Of a stretch of DNA of 64,000 nt, positions 7,918 to 16,785 are shown in pieces (within the stretch, counting starts at the first letter, position 1; every line of letters begins with the position of its first letter). The DNA comes from CBDFHF01 sp965247565 (lineage in GTDB: Bacteria; Pseudomonadota; Gammaproteobacteria; Methylococcales; Methylomonadaceae): the NCBI GenBank assembly GCA_965247565.1, contig CBDFHF010000003.1, positions 1,302,001-1,366,000 on the forward strand, in the 5' to 3' direction. Made by a program: the position numbers and the translations under genes. The notes under the pieces are model-generated. The model was not told the DNA's origin. It worked only from the letters and a program-made list of their open reading frames with translations, and searched no databases.

Positions 7918-9804
7918 ATGAATAGACTTGTATCGATCATTTCAATTTGGTTGTTGACCACGGCATGGGCTTTTGCAGAAATTCCCAAAGCAGGTATTGA
8001 TGTCACGCCTTTAGTCGCTGATCAATGGCCCGTTCAATTTAAAATCACACTGACATTGCCTAAGGATCATCACGCTTATTTGGATAAAGGCATACAGAAA
8101 GTCTATATTCCGGTCAGTGTCGATTCAAAGCAAAAATTGCAAAATGTGGGCTTAGCGGTAAACGCTTTGCAAACACCAGCCGGTGTTTTTGATGAGGAAG
8201 TGAAAGCGACAGTTTTACGCGAGACCGGTGAATTTACTGTTGAGTTGATCAAACAAAATGAGCAACTTATACAAGACAAGGCAGATGTGGATATTACGTA
8301 CCAATTGTGTAGTGACATTAGCCATGTTTGTTACCGGCCACAAACTAAGACTGTTAACTTAAATTTACCCGGAAACCTGGCAGCCCAGAGCGAAACAAGT
8401 TCAACGGTCAGCTTTACAGACCAATTGCTGAACTTATTTAAGCAAAATCAAGATAACACCTTGGCCATGTTCGGCTTAATGTTATTAGCTGGCATGTTAT
8501 CAGTAGCGACGCCTTGTGTTTATCCGATGCTGCCGATTACGTCTATGTTTATTGTTAAACGTGCTAACGGCGTGGCCAAACAAGAGAAGCTGCATGCCTT
8601 AGTTTATCTGGTTGGCATAATAGGTACTTACACCGTATTGGGGTTAGTGGCTGGAATGACTGGTGGAGCGTTCAATACATTTATGCAATCGGCTTGGGTG
8701 AATCTGGGTTTTGCTGCATTCTTCGCCTTTTTCGCGATTTCCTTATTGGGTTTTTATGAACTGGCTTTTATGCAAAATGAAGTGCATAGCCTGGATCAAC
8801 AGTCTGCTCGTGTAAAAGGTTTAGCGGGAACTTGGTTAATGGGTAGTGTCGCAGGCTTGGTAATTTCACCGTGTGTTGGGCCTATTGTGTTTGCGTTACT
8901 GTTGCAGGTGGCCGATAACATCGCCGATAAAACCGATGCATTAGCTGCTTTAAATCAAACTTTGAGCTTTTGGGATCGTTTAGCGATCGCTTCCCAAGGC
9001 AGTATCATGATGTCCGGTTTTGGTATCGGTGTTGGCTTGCCGTTTTTTATGGTGAGTGTGATCAAGCTGAAAAAACTGCCGAAAGCTGGATATTGGATGA
9101 ATAAAATCAAATATGCCTTTGGTTTTATGATTTTATATTTTGCTTATGTGTATTTTCATAAAGGTATGGGGGTACTCGGGATTGATTCAAATACTACGCT
9201 AACTTTAGCTTTCGGCATAGTTGCCATTTGGACTGCGGTAGTGCATTGCAATGTTTTAACATTAATGCCTGCAAATGTTCCGCCGAATCAGAAAATAATC
9301 CATTTTTGCGGGGTCTTAGGCATTATCAGCGGCGCTTGGCTTATCGTCGCTGCTCTGGGCCAAACTCCTATCATGAGAACAGCAGTTACAGAGTGCTCAG
9401 CCAGTACTAGTCTACAAATGTCTGAGGTTTCTGGAATTGAGCAGGAAGCGGGTATTTCTTGGTACCGGAACTTTCCCGCTGCTCAAAAGGCATCACAAGA
9501 AACCGGAAAACCTATTTTTATCGATTTCTACGCTAGTTGGTGTGCAAATTGCCTCGCTTTTAAAGAACAAACGACTAACAACAAACAGCTTAATAGTGCG
9601 CTAAGAGAGAAAGCTATTGCTGTAAAACTAGTAGACAAAGAGCCTAGTTTTGAAGCTTTTCGGGAAAATCCTGAACACCGGCAATTAAAAATTGGATTAC
9701 CTTATTTCGCCATTCTTTCCAATGACGGCAAGTTGCTCTGGTCTAGTACCGACTATACTGCAACAGAACAGATGATTGCTGTTTTAAATCAGTATAAATC
9801 TTAA
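7918..9804 (+). CDS. dsbD: Thiol:disulfide interchange protein DsbD
   Basis: A 628-residue three-domain electron conduit that moves reducing power from cytoplasmic thioredoxin to periplasmic thiol proteins. After a signal peptide, the N-terminal immunoglobulin-like alpha domain has the redox pair Cys131 and Cys138. The central eight-helix CcdA-like domain has Cys200 (ATPCVYP) and Cys319 (SPCVGP). The C-terminal thioredoxin domain has Cys542 and Cys545 (WCANC). All six functional cysteines are present and the length is normal. It follows the DUF3570 gene by 4 bases, so it is translationally close to this block. A dedicated DsbD here suggests that the block contains several thiol or cytochrome clients. 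Confidence 0.92.
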   Translation: MNRLVSIISIWLLTTAWAFAEIPKAGIDVTPLVADQWPVQFKITLTLPKDHHAYLDKGIQKVYIPVSVDSKQKLQNVGLAVNALQTPAGVFDEEVKATVLRETGEFTVELIKQNEQLIQDKADVDITYQLCSDISHVCYRPQTKTVNLNLPGNLAAQSETSSTVSFTDQLLNLFKQNQDNTLAMFGLMLLAGMLSVATPCVYPMLPITSMFIVKRANGVAKQEKLHALVYLVGIIGTYTVLGLVAGMTGGAFNTFMQSAWVNLGFAAFFAFFAISLLGFYELAFMQNEVHSLDQQSARVKGLAGTWLMGSVAGLVISPCVGPIVFALLLQVADNIADKTDALAALNQTLSFWDRLAIASQGSIMMSGFGIGVGLPFFMVSVIKLKKLPKAGYWMNKIKYAFGFMILYFAYVYFHKGMGVLGIDSNTTLTLAFGIVAIWTAVVHCNVLTLMPANVPPNQKIIHFCGVLGIISGAWLIVAALGQTPIMRTAVTECSASTSLQMSEVSGIEQEAGISWYRNFPAAQKASQETGKPIFIDFYASWCANCLAFKEQTTNNKQLNSALREKAIAVKLVDKEPSFEAFRENPEHRQLKIGLPYFAILSNDGKLLWSSTDYTATEQMIAVLNQYKS

Positions 9805-9854
9805 CGCAGCTAATGATCACATAAGCTATTGAATTATAAACAATCTCATCTAAT

Positions 9855-10802
9855 ATGAAAAAATATCAAATATTGAAACTCAAAAAATCTTTTACATTGG
9901 CTTTTTGGTTAGTGTTTGTCGCTAGTTTGGGTATGCCCTCTCTAGCCTTTGCTAAAGAAGAGTGGGCTAACTTGTACGGTAACACTGGACGCTGTGATAT
10001 TTGCCATACCGGGACAGTTGGCACGAAAAACAATACAAAATCTGCAGCAAAAACAGCGTATAAATCAGGCGGATTAACACCGGGCTTAAAAAATTATGTC
10101 GCCACGATTATAGAGAGCTCCACGCCTGTCACACCAAATACAAAACCCATACTCAATAGCGTAAATACGCAATGGGATGTGATTGCCGGTGAGTCTATCG
10201 TTATCCCGTTGGTGGTTAACGATGCAGAAGAAGACGAATTTTCCATTGTTAATAAAGTAAAAGTTCCCGCCGGTGCAAACCTTACTAATAGTGGCATAGA
10301 TTCGGCGTCCCAATTACCCAAGTGGGAATTTAATTGGTCACCCAGTTCCGCTCAGCAAAACAAGATTTATACGGTTAAATTTGCTGCTAAAGAAACCAGC
10401 ACCGCAAAAAAATATACATCCAACACCATTGCTGCGAAAATCAGAGTTTGGCCTGCTGGCGACCAAGATAACGTCAAAGTTAGCAGTTTTACTCTTGCTT
10501 CGGCTTCTTGGAAAGCGGACGCCTTGACGTTAAAAGGCAAGGTCGGATTGAATAAACTTTTGACCGCAAGCGAAAAAGCCAGCTTCTTGGCCAGAGAAGA
10601 TTTAACTGTTGATATTTACCAGGGCAAGACCTCCACTGGTGCAGCCGTTGCCTTACAATTACCCATAAAAATAAACCGAAATGGTAGTTGGAGTTTAACG
10701 CAACCATTAGCTGGCACTTTCGCATGCAATGTGAGTTTACTGTTTGAAGGGCGAACAGTGTCACGAAAAATTGCCAAAGCACCCTCTGGCTGTATTCGCT
10801 AA
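9855..10802 (+). CDS. Exported monohaem (CXXCH) protein with beta-sandwich domain
   Basis: A 315-residue exported protein at the end of the redox block. After a signal peptide (cut near LAFAKEE) it has one canonical c-type haem motif, CDICH (Cys47, Cys50, His51), within GRCDICHTG. Residues from about 100 to 200 look like a cadherin/Ig-type domain (PILNSVNTQWDVIAGESIVI, later NKIYTVKFAAKETS), and the rest is another beta-rich region with a Cys pair near the C terminus. I know of no named family. Its position after the EB_dh haem protein and DsbD suggests an electron-carrying partner of that block. The strand direction and 50-base gap fit co-transcription. Confidence 0.7.
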   Translation: MKKYQILKLKKSFTLAFWLVFVASLGMPSLAFAKEEWANLYGNTGRCDICHTGTVGTKNNTKSAAKTAYKSGGLTPGLKNYVATIIESSTPVTPNTKPILNSVNTQWDVIAGESIVIPLVVNDAEEDEFSIVNKVKVPAGANLTNSGIDSASQLPKWEFNWSPSSAQQNKIYTVKFAAKETSTAKKYTSNTIAAKIRVWPAGDQDNVKVSSFTLASASWKADALTLKGKVGLNKLLTASEKASFLAREDLTVDIYQGKTSTGAAVALQLPIKINRNGSWSLTQPLAGTFACNVSLLFEGRTVSRKIAKAPSGCIR

Positions 10803-10891
10803 GCAAAAACTTGCTAAATTTTAGTGCTGTAACCCAATCTGGCAGATACCGGTTTTTTAGAGGTGTCTGTCAGGCTAAGTTGCTTCTCGGA

Positions 10892-13078
10892 TTATTTTTG
10901 TTGTTCAGCCGTTCTAAATAGTTTTTCATGCGTTTGTTCAGATAACGAGGTCAATCCTGAGCAGGGATTGGCGTTCTTTATTTTCTCCACCAAAGCAGAA
11001 GCTAGCCCCCAAAACGGGTTGTTGGGATCAGACACATCGGTGCTTCGTCTGGCTATACCAAGGGCTACGGCCGCGTTCGAGCAAGCCAGATTGATTAGTT
11101 TCGGGTAGAAAACTTCTGAGCGATAAGAATCTAGCTGCTCGGGATAGCGGTGCTCACAATTCAATAAAATTTGACTATCGCTGTAACAGTTGATGGCGCT
11201 GGCCAAGTTGATTGATTTAATTATCGTAGTTGAATCCTTCATGCGGGTTTGGAATACAACAAATGCCTCAATTTCCAGCAACGGTTTAACGGTGGCCTCC
11301 AAATTATGTAATGTGTGCTCGTCCCAATTCGATGCCGCGTCACTTACCATAAAAATACCGTCGAGGTTGGCTTGTATCCAATCAACTCCTTGGAGTTCAG
11401 CATTATGAAGAACTGCGCCTTGCATTTCTGCTCTCATTAAGCTGGCGCCTTGTAGTTTGGCAAAGTCTAAGCTGGCACCTTGCAGATTTGTTTCAGTCAG
11501 ATTAGAAGCTTGCAGCTTTGCTCCTCGTAAATCGGCGCCTTGTAGCTTTGTACCTTGCAGGTTTGCTGCCTGCAAATTTGCACCACGGAGATCCGCGCCC
11601 TGGAGATTTGCCCAACCCAAATTCGCCCCTTGCAGATCAGCTCCCCGGAGATCGGCGTCGCGCAAATCTGCTTCAATCAAACCCGCACCCTGCAGTTGCG
11701 TTCCGCCTAATACAGCTCCCTGTAGTTGTGTTTTATCCCAGCCAATTACACCCTGTAGTTTGGCTTTTAGCAATACCGCGCCTTGCAGCTGAACATGACG
11801 AAGGTCGGCTTTGGGTAATACCGCTCCGAACAGGTTAGCAAAACGCAAGTCACGATTTTGCAAGTTGATGCCGTCGAACTCCTTGAACGCATTGTCACGG
11901 ATCTGCTTGTTAGGGTCTGTCGCTCGGGTTAATAAGGACAAGGACACTTCTTTAGGAATCAATCTGGTTTCTTTGAGGTTAAGGTTGCGAGGAAACAATC
12001 CTAAATTAAACCAGGCACAAGGGCCAAACATGACTTGAAGGATGGAGGCTTCAGGTTTTTCTGCGTCTGGTAGCGAAGTACAGGTAACTGTATCGTATTG
12101 ATGGGCGGCAACGCTCAACCAGGATGCTGGCATTTTTCGAATCAACCAATCTTCGAAATAATCGGGGTGATCTTTAGGTTTGTTATTTTGCAACGGGTTG
12201 TAGTAAGTTTGTAAGGTTATGCTGCCCGGTATAACGGCGATAACACTGAGCAAAATAACGAGTGGGGCTGAGACAAGCAAGACGACCATGCCTTTGGGCT
12301 CAGTACCGGGGTGAGGTGCAGCCAATGGCGTGCGTTCATTCTGAGCTGGATTCCGGTAAATTCGATTTACTTGGCTCACTAATCCATTCCAGCTGCGCAT
12401 CATGCAATGACGAATCCATGCTGGCCAATAGCCCAGCAACCGATAGAACGCATGCTGCCACCATTCGATTGCTCTATCCTGGGGTGAGGCGATCAGTGGC
12501 CATAGCGCGATCAACATGCCGGCGTCGACCCAAACTGCGGCGCGCTGCGACCAAGTTATCGCTTCATCGTGAAACGGTAAAAAGCGGATTTGTGCAGCCA
12601 GTAACATGAAGAGTGGCAAAGCGATTACTGTGATGCCAACCACCAAAGATAATAACCAGCGTATCAGCAAAACAGTAGTTCGCCCTGCGATGAGGTGAGT
12701 AAACGGGAAGATAAACAAGCGGTCACGAACTTGCTGACCAGATGCATTATCAGGTAGATCGCGGTCCAGATTCCACAGTTTGCAGGAGAGCAGTTCCAAT
12801 TGCATCAACAGGTTGAAATGTAGCAGGACGACCATCCAGGGTACAAAATTATAAAATGCTGTAAGAGGTAGTTCCACATCAAGAATCGGTAGTTTGACCG
12901 GGCTGATGCGAAGCAAATCCTCGTGCGAAGTCCCCCAGATAATCACGCCCAAATAAGCAACAAACGCCAAAAATGCAACATGCAGCGCCGCCACCGTCTG
13001 TGATGCCGAATTGGCGGACTCTAGCAGTTGTTCGATGTGTGGAGACGCATTGTTAGATAGTCTTTGTGGTATGGGCAT
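10892..13078 (-). CDS. Membrane-anchored pentapeptide-repeat protein
   Basis: A 728-residue minus-strand protein, convergent with the redox block. The N-terminal third holds several TM segments (about residues 30-48, 76-97, 137-163, 178-196 and 263-286). From about residue 414 to 578 it has a run of A(D/N)LxG pentapeptide repeats (for example LQGADLRGANLQAANLQG), which fold into a right-handed quadrilateral beta helix. A Cys-containing C-terminal region of about 150 residues follows. Similar membrane pentapeptide proteins occur widely, with no agreed function. The repeat creates long false open frames on the opposite strand. No close neighbour shares its direction. Confidence 0.8.
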   Translation of the reverse strand: MPIPQRLSNNASPHIEQLLESANSASQTVAALHVAFLAFVAYLGVIIWGTSHEDLLRISPVKLPILDVELPLTAFYNFVPWMVVLLHFNLLMQLELLSCKLWNLDRDLPDNASGQQVRDRLFIFPFTHLIAGRTTVLLIRWLLSLVVGITVIALPLFMLLAAQIRFLPFHDEAITWSQRAAVWVDAGMLIALWPLIASPQDRAIEWWQHAFYRLLGYWPAWIRHCMMRSWNGLVSQVNRIYRNPAQNERTPLAAPHPGTEPKGMVVLLVSAPLVILLSVIAVIPGSITLQTYYNPLQNNKPKDHPDYFEDWLIRKMPASWLSVAAHQYDTVTCTSLPDAEKPEASILQVMFGPCAWFNLGLFPRNLNLKETRLIPKEVSLSLLTRATDPNKQIRDNAFKEFDGINLQNRDLRFANLFGAVLPKADLRHVQLQGAVLLKAKLQGVIGWDKTQLQGAVLGGTQLQGAGLIEADLRDADLRGADLQGANLGWANLQGADLRGANLQAANLQGTKLQGADLRGAKLQASNLTETNLQGASLDFAKLQGASLMRAEMQGAVLHNAELQGVDWIQANLDGIFMVSDAASNWDEHTLHNLEATVKPLLEIEAFVVFQTRMKDSTTIIKSINLASAINCYSDSQILLNCEHRYPEQLDSYRSEVFYPKLINLACSNAAVALGIARRSTDVSDPNNPFWGLASALVEKIKNANPCSGLTSLSEQTHEKLFRTAEQQK

Positions 13079-13302
13079 AGGGGAAAAGGTAGTTCATCTA
13101 TCGAGTGTTGGAAAAAATCGGTACTAACAATCCAATTTACTATACTTGGTTTTTAACGAATGGAAGCGGCCTTTGCTATACGTCTTAAATATAAACACTG
13201 TTTGATTTTTATACACCAAGAACCCCTTTCATTGAACTTACGGCGTCATCAAGAAAATATTATCTTATTGTTTTTTATTGTTAAACATTGAGTTTCGTAT
13301 CT

Positions 13303-13318
13303 TGGCATGCTGATTGCT
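13303..13318 (+). promoter_or_regulatory. Sigma-54 promoter of mmoX
   Basis: The sequence TGGCATG-CTGA-TTGCT matches the RpoN consensus (TGGCACG-N4-TTGCW) at all but one position. The GG (13304-13305) and GC (13316-13317) are exactly 10 bases apart, as required. The predicted transcript start is 13328-13329, about 116 bases before the mmoX ATG. sMMO operons of other methanotrophs are known to use a sigma-54 promoter and the activator MmoR, and mmoR is encoded at 21934. The upstream activator site was not identified; CTTGGT at 13145 and its inverse ACCAAG at 13215 are weak candidates. Confidence 0.88.
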
Positions 13319-13329
13319 TTGATTACAGT

Positions 13330-13403
13330 GAGGCTGTTGTTAAACCGGAGAAACGCATTAAGACGCACAATTCTCGCTATCTGCCAGAGACGACGACAGC
13401 CTC
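13330..13403 (+). promoter_or_regulatory. Stem-loop in the mmoX 5' leader
   Basis: GAGGCTGTTGT (13330-13340) pairs with ACGACAGCCTC (13393-13403) over 11 bases with one G-U wobble, enclosing about 52 bases. The stem begins 1-2 bases after the transcript start predicted from the sigma-54 site, so the mRNA would carry a 5'-terminal stem. Such stems can shield mRNA from decay or act as a switch. The mmoX ribosome site (GAGGAGT) lies outside it, 28 bases further on. Confidence 0.55.
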
Positions 13404-13444
13404 ATCATGTTTACTTTTAAACGATACCATGAGGAGTAATTTTA

Positions 13445-15028
13445 ATGGCTATAAGTACAGCAACAAAAGCCGCAACAGACGCGTTGGCCGCAAATCGTGC
13501 GCCAGTCAGCGTTGGAGCGCAAGAAGTTCATAGATGGATGCAAAGCTTTACATGGGATTTTGATAAAAATCGAACTAAATATTCGACTAAATACAAAATG
13601 GCCAACGATACCAAAGAGCAATTCAAGCTGATCGCTAAAGAATATGCTCGTATGGAGTCTGTTAAAGACGAGCGTCAGTTTGGTAGTTTGCAAGACGTAT
13701 TAACGCGTGTTGATGCAGCTAATCGCGTACATCCAAAATGGAATGAGTCCATGAAAGTGATCTCTAACTTTTTGGAAGTAGGCGAGTATAACGCGATTGC
13801 TGCGACCGGTATGCTGTGGGATTCTGCTACCGCGCCGGAGCAAAAAAATGGTTACTTGGGTCAAGTCATGGACGAAATTCGCCACACTAACCAATGTGGT
13901 TACATCAATTACTACTTCGCTAAGCAAGGCCAGGATGCAGCAGGACATAACGACGCGCGTCGCACTCGCGCTATCGGTCCTTTGTGGAAAGGCATGAAGC
14001 GCGTCTTTTCCGACGGTTTCATTTCCGGTGATGCCGTGGAATGTTCAATTAACTTACAGTTGGTTGGAGAGGCTTGTTTTACTAACCCATTGATCGTTGC
14101 AGTGACCGAATGGGCTTCTGCAAACGGCGATGAAATGACGCCAACCGTGTTCCTATCTATCGAAACTGATGAATTACGCCACATGGCGAACGGTTATCAA
14201 ACTGTCGTTTCTATTGCAAACGACGAAGCGGCCTCAAAATATCTGAACACCGATTTGAACAATGCGTTCTGGACGCAACAAAAATACTTTACGCCAGTTT
14301 TGGGTATGATGTTTGAATACGGTAGCCACTTTAAAGTTGAGCCGTGGGTTAAAACCTGGAATCGTTGGGTTTACGAAGATTGGGGCGGCATCTGGATTGG
14401 TCGCTTAGGAAAATACGGAGTTGAGTCACCTGCCAGCCTGCGCGACGCCAAGAAAGATGCGTATTGGGCGCATCATGATTTATTTATGATCGCTTATGCA
14501 TTATGGCCAACTGGATTTTTCCGTTTGACTCTACCGACTGCTGAAGAAGCAGAATGGTACGAAGCGAATTACCCAGGCTGGTACGACATGTATGGCAAAG
14601 TGTATGAAGAATGGAAAGCGCGTGGCTGTGAAGATCCTAATAGCGGTTTCTTGCCACTGCAATGGTTTATCGAAAATAACCATCCCATCTACATCGACCG
14701 CGTCTCACAAGTTCCTTTCTGCCCAAGCTATTGCAAAGGTGCCAGCACTTTACGTGTTCTCGAGTACAACGGTAAAAAACACTCCTTTAGTGATCAATGG
14801 GGTGAACGCATGTGGTTGTCTGAGCCAGAACGTTATGAATGCCAAAACATCTTTGAGCAATACGAAGGCCGCGAACTGTCAGAAGTTATTGCTGAAGGGC
14901 ACGGTTTGCGTAGTGATGGCAAAACATTAATTAGCCAGCCTCACACCAACAAAGACGGCAAGCTTTGGACAATAGACGACATCAAAAAGATCGGTTGTGT
15001 ATTTTCTGATCCTTTGAAAGCGCTATAA
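13445..15028 (+). CDS. mmoX: Soluble methane monooxygenase hydroxylase alpha subunit
   Basis: A 527-residue subunit that carries the di-iron centre oxidising methane to methanol. The numbering matches the known Methylococcus capsulatus protein: iron ligands Glu114, Glu144, His147, Glu209, Glu243 and His246 are all present, in the two E-x-x-H motifs DEIRH and DELRH. The gating residue Thr213 and the active-site Cys151 are also present. The start follows a strong GAGGAGT site. It is the first gene of mmoXYBZDC and lies behind the sigma-54 promoter at 13303. It works in a cytoplasmic alpha2-beta2-gamma2 complex with MmoY and MmoZ. Very high certainty. Confidence 0.99.
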   Translation: MAISTATKAATDALAANRAPVSVGAQEVHRWMQSFTWDFDKNRTKYSTKYKMANDTKEQFKLIAKEYARMESVKDERQFGSLQDVLTRVDAANRVHPKWNESMKVISNFLEVGEYNAIAATGMLWDSATAPEQKNGYLGQVMDEIRHTNQCGYINYYFAKQGQDAAGHNDARRTRAIGPLWKGMKRVFSDGFISGDAVECSINLQLVGEACFTNPLIVAVTEWASANGDEMTPTVFLSIETDELRHMANGYQTVVSIANDEAASKYLNTDLNNAFWTQQKYFTPVLGMMFEYGSHFKVEPWVKTWNRWVYEDWGGIWIGRLGKYGVESPASLRDAKKDAYWAHHDLFMIAYALWPTGFFRLTLPTAEEAEWYEANYPGWYDMYGKVYEEWKARGCEDPNSGFLPLQWFIENNHPIYIDRVSQVPFCPSYCKGASTLRVLEYNGKKHSFSDQWGERMWLSEPERYECQNIFEQYEGRELSEVIAEGHGLRSDGKTLISQPHTNKDGKLWTIDDIKKIGCVFSDPLKAL

Positions 15029-15069
15029 GCTCAATTTATAAAGCATTGGCTTAGCTAAGGAATAGCCCA

Positions 15070-15102
15070 GGGTGTATGTCGCAGTAGTGCGTACTTACAC
15101 CC
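15070..15102 (+). other. Intercistronic hairpin between mmoX and mmoY
   Basis: GGGTGTA (15070-15076) pairs with TACACCC (15096-15102), extended inward by further partial pairing. No T-run follows. The 134-base mmoX-mmoY gap is large for this operon. The hairpin could stabilise the 3' end of an mmoX-only transcript, giving more alpha-subunit message; processing of this kind is inference here. Confidence 0.45.
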
Positions 15103-15162
15103 GATCTTTAGTTTCCAATTAGTTAAGCTCAACTGCTTACAATCATTGTACTAGGAGTATTT

Positions 15163-16341
15163 ATGTCAATAGTAGTAAAAGGCGGTAGGCGTGGTCTGAC
15201 AGACCCAGAATTGGCTGCAGTCATTGCAGCCGCAGTTCCCGATGCACCTTTAGAAACCCAACGTAAAATGAATTATTTCATGACACCGCGCGGTAAACGG
15301 ATTAATGAATATGAAGTGTTATGTTGCTATACACAACCCACCCCGGATTGGATTCCAGGTGGATTGGATTGGGGTGATTGGACGCAAAAATTCCACGGTG
15401 GTCGGCCATCATGGAGTAACGAGTCTACTGAAATGCACAGCTCTGACTGGCACAAACATCGTGATCCTGCATTTCGCTGGCACGCTTTGTATGTAAAAGA
15501 TAAAGCTGAAGAGTGGCGTTATACCGACCGTTTCTTAAAAGCGTATTCTGCCGATGGCCATGTGCGTTCCATAGACCCAGTATGGCGTGATGAAGTATTG
15601 GGTGATTATTTAGGCGCGTTTGGTTTCTGTGAATATGGATTATTCAACTCGCACTCATCTGTGGTTCGCGATTGTTTAGGCGATACCTTACGTATGAGTA
15701 GCGCCATGATCGGCCTCGATAAAGTTGATAACGCCCAAATGATCCAAGCGGAAAGAACCTTTTTGGCAAAATTGGTACCTGGATTTCCAGAATCTACAGA
15801 TATTCCCAAAAAAGAATGGACAAAAGGACCTATCTATAAAGGTGCTAGGGAAGCTGTTGAGAAAATTTGGCAAGAAACTTACGACTGGAACGAAATCTTG
15901 TTCTCTGGACACATGGTTTTCGATCCTCTATTTGGCCAGTTTGTGCGTAGAGAGTTCTTCTTAAGACTAGCTTCCTACTACGGTGACAACTTAACACCGT
16001 TTTTTATCAACCAAATGCAACTTTATCATTCACAGACTAAGGGTATAACCACTGACATGTTCCACACCTGTCTGGCAGCTGATCCTGCGTTCGGTGATTA
16101 CAATGTTCGGTTGATGCGTGCATGGAGCGATAAGTGGTTGCCACAAACTGTCAATGCGCTGAAAGATTTCATGGGTATTTTTACAAAAATTCCTGAAATT
16201 AAAGGTGTTACCGATAAGCCCGCCATTGAAGCAGCTTTGGAAAGGGTATTTGATGATTGGAAGCGCGATTATGCGGATGTTATCGGATACAAAGTTGATA
16301 CCTCAGCCTTAACCAAATCCATCTTAACTGGCCTCAAATAA
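15163..16341 (+). CDS. mmoY: sMMO hydroxylase beta subunit
   Basis: A 392-residue beta subunit of the methane monooxygenase hydroxylase. It has the four-helix ferritin-like fold of the alpha subunit but lacks the iron ligands, as expected. Recognisable segments include KMNYFMTPRGKRINEYEVL near the N terminus and FSGHMVFDPLFGQFVRREFF in the middle. The start at 15163 has an AGGAG ribosome site. It sits between mmoX and mmoB; the gap to mmoB is 9 bases, so those two are tightly linked. Length is normal for the family and no defects are visible. Confidence 0.98.
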   Translation: MSIVVKGGRRGLTDPELAAVIAAAVPDAPLETQRKMNYFMTPRGKRINEYEVLCCYTQPTPDWIPGGLDWGDWTQKFHGGRPSWSNESTEMHSSDWHKHRDPAFRWHALYVKDKAEEWRYTDRFLKAYSADGHVRSIDPVWRDEVLGDYLGAFGFCEYGLFNSHSSVVRDCLGDTLRMSSAMIGLDKVDNAQMIQAERTFLAKLVPGFPESTDIPKKEWTKGPIYKGAREAVEKIWQETYDWNEILFSGHMVFDPLFGQFVRREFFLRLASYYGDNLTPFFINQMQLYHSQTKGITTDMFHTCLAADPAFGDYNVRLMRAWSDKWLPQTVNALKDFMGIFTKIPEIKGVTDKPAIEAALERVFDDWKRDYADVIGYKVDTSALTKSILTGLK

Positions 16342-16350
16342 GGAATTGTT

Positions 16351-16776
16351 ATGTCTATAAGCTCAAATGCTTACAACGCAGGAATCATGCAAAAAACAGG
16401 TAAAGCCTTTGCTGATGAATACTTTGCTGAACAAAATCAAACCGTCCATGAAAGTAATGAAGTGGTTTTGGTTTTAAAGAAATCTGATGAACTCAATACC
16501 GTCGTTGAAGAAATTTTACTGGGTTCTCATAAATCCGAAAATCCAACGTTGGTGGTGGAAGATCGTTCTGGTTTTTGGTGGTTGAAAGCCACTGGCAAAA
16601 TTGAAATTGATTGCACTGAAGTCTCCGAATTGTTAGGCAAGCATTACAGTGTTTATGACTTATTAGTGGACGTTTCTTCAACTATTGGTCGTGCTTACAC
16701 ACTGGGCGAAACCTTTACCATCACTTCTGAACTGATGGGTCTTGATGTCAAATTGCAAGATTTAAAAACCGCATAG
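16351..16776 (+). CDS. mmoB: sMMO regulatory protein B
   Basis: A 141-residue cofactor-free coupling protein that binds the hydroxylase and speeds oxygen activation at the di-iron site. The length equals that of the well-studied family members. The N-terminal tail (MSISSNAYNAGIMQKTGKAF) is the flexible region known to be needed for activity, and the core has the MmoB/DmpM fold (VVLVLKKSDELNTVVEEIL). A ribosome site (AAGGAAT) precedes the ATG. It is 9 bases from mmoY and 9 bases from mmoZ, so it is made in proportion with the hydroxylase. Confidence 0.97.
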   Translation: MSISSNAYNAGIMQKTGKAFADEYFAEQNQTVHESNEVVLVLKKSDELNTVVEEILLGSHKSENPTLVVEDRSGFWWLKATGKIEIDCTEVSELLGKHYSVYDLLVDVSSTIGRAYTLGETFTITSELMGLDVKLQDLKTA

Positions 16777-16785
16777 GAGATAAAA

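Noticed and set aside
11457..11838. Long plus-strand open frames opposite the pentapeptide protein
   Set aside because: They arise from the repeated codons of the minus-strand gene; composition is Pro/Ala/Cys-rich with no ribosome site.
13145..13220. CTTGGT / ACCAAG inverted pair as the MmoR binding site
   Set aside because: Only 6 bases match and the half-sites are about 64 bases apart; not enough to claim a site.
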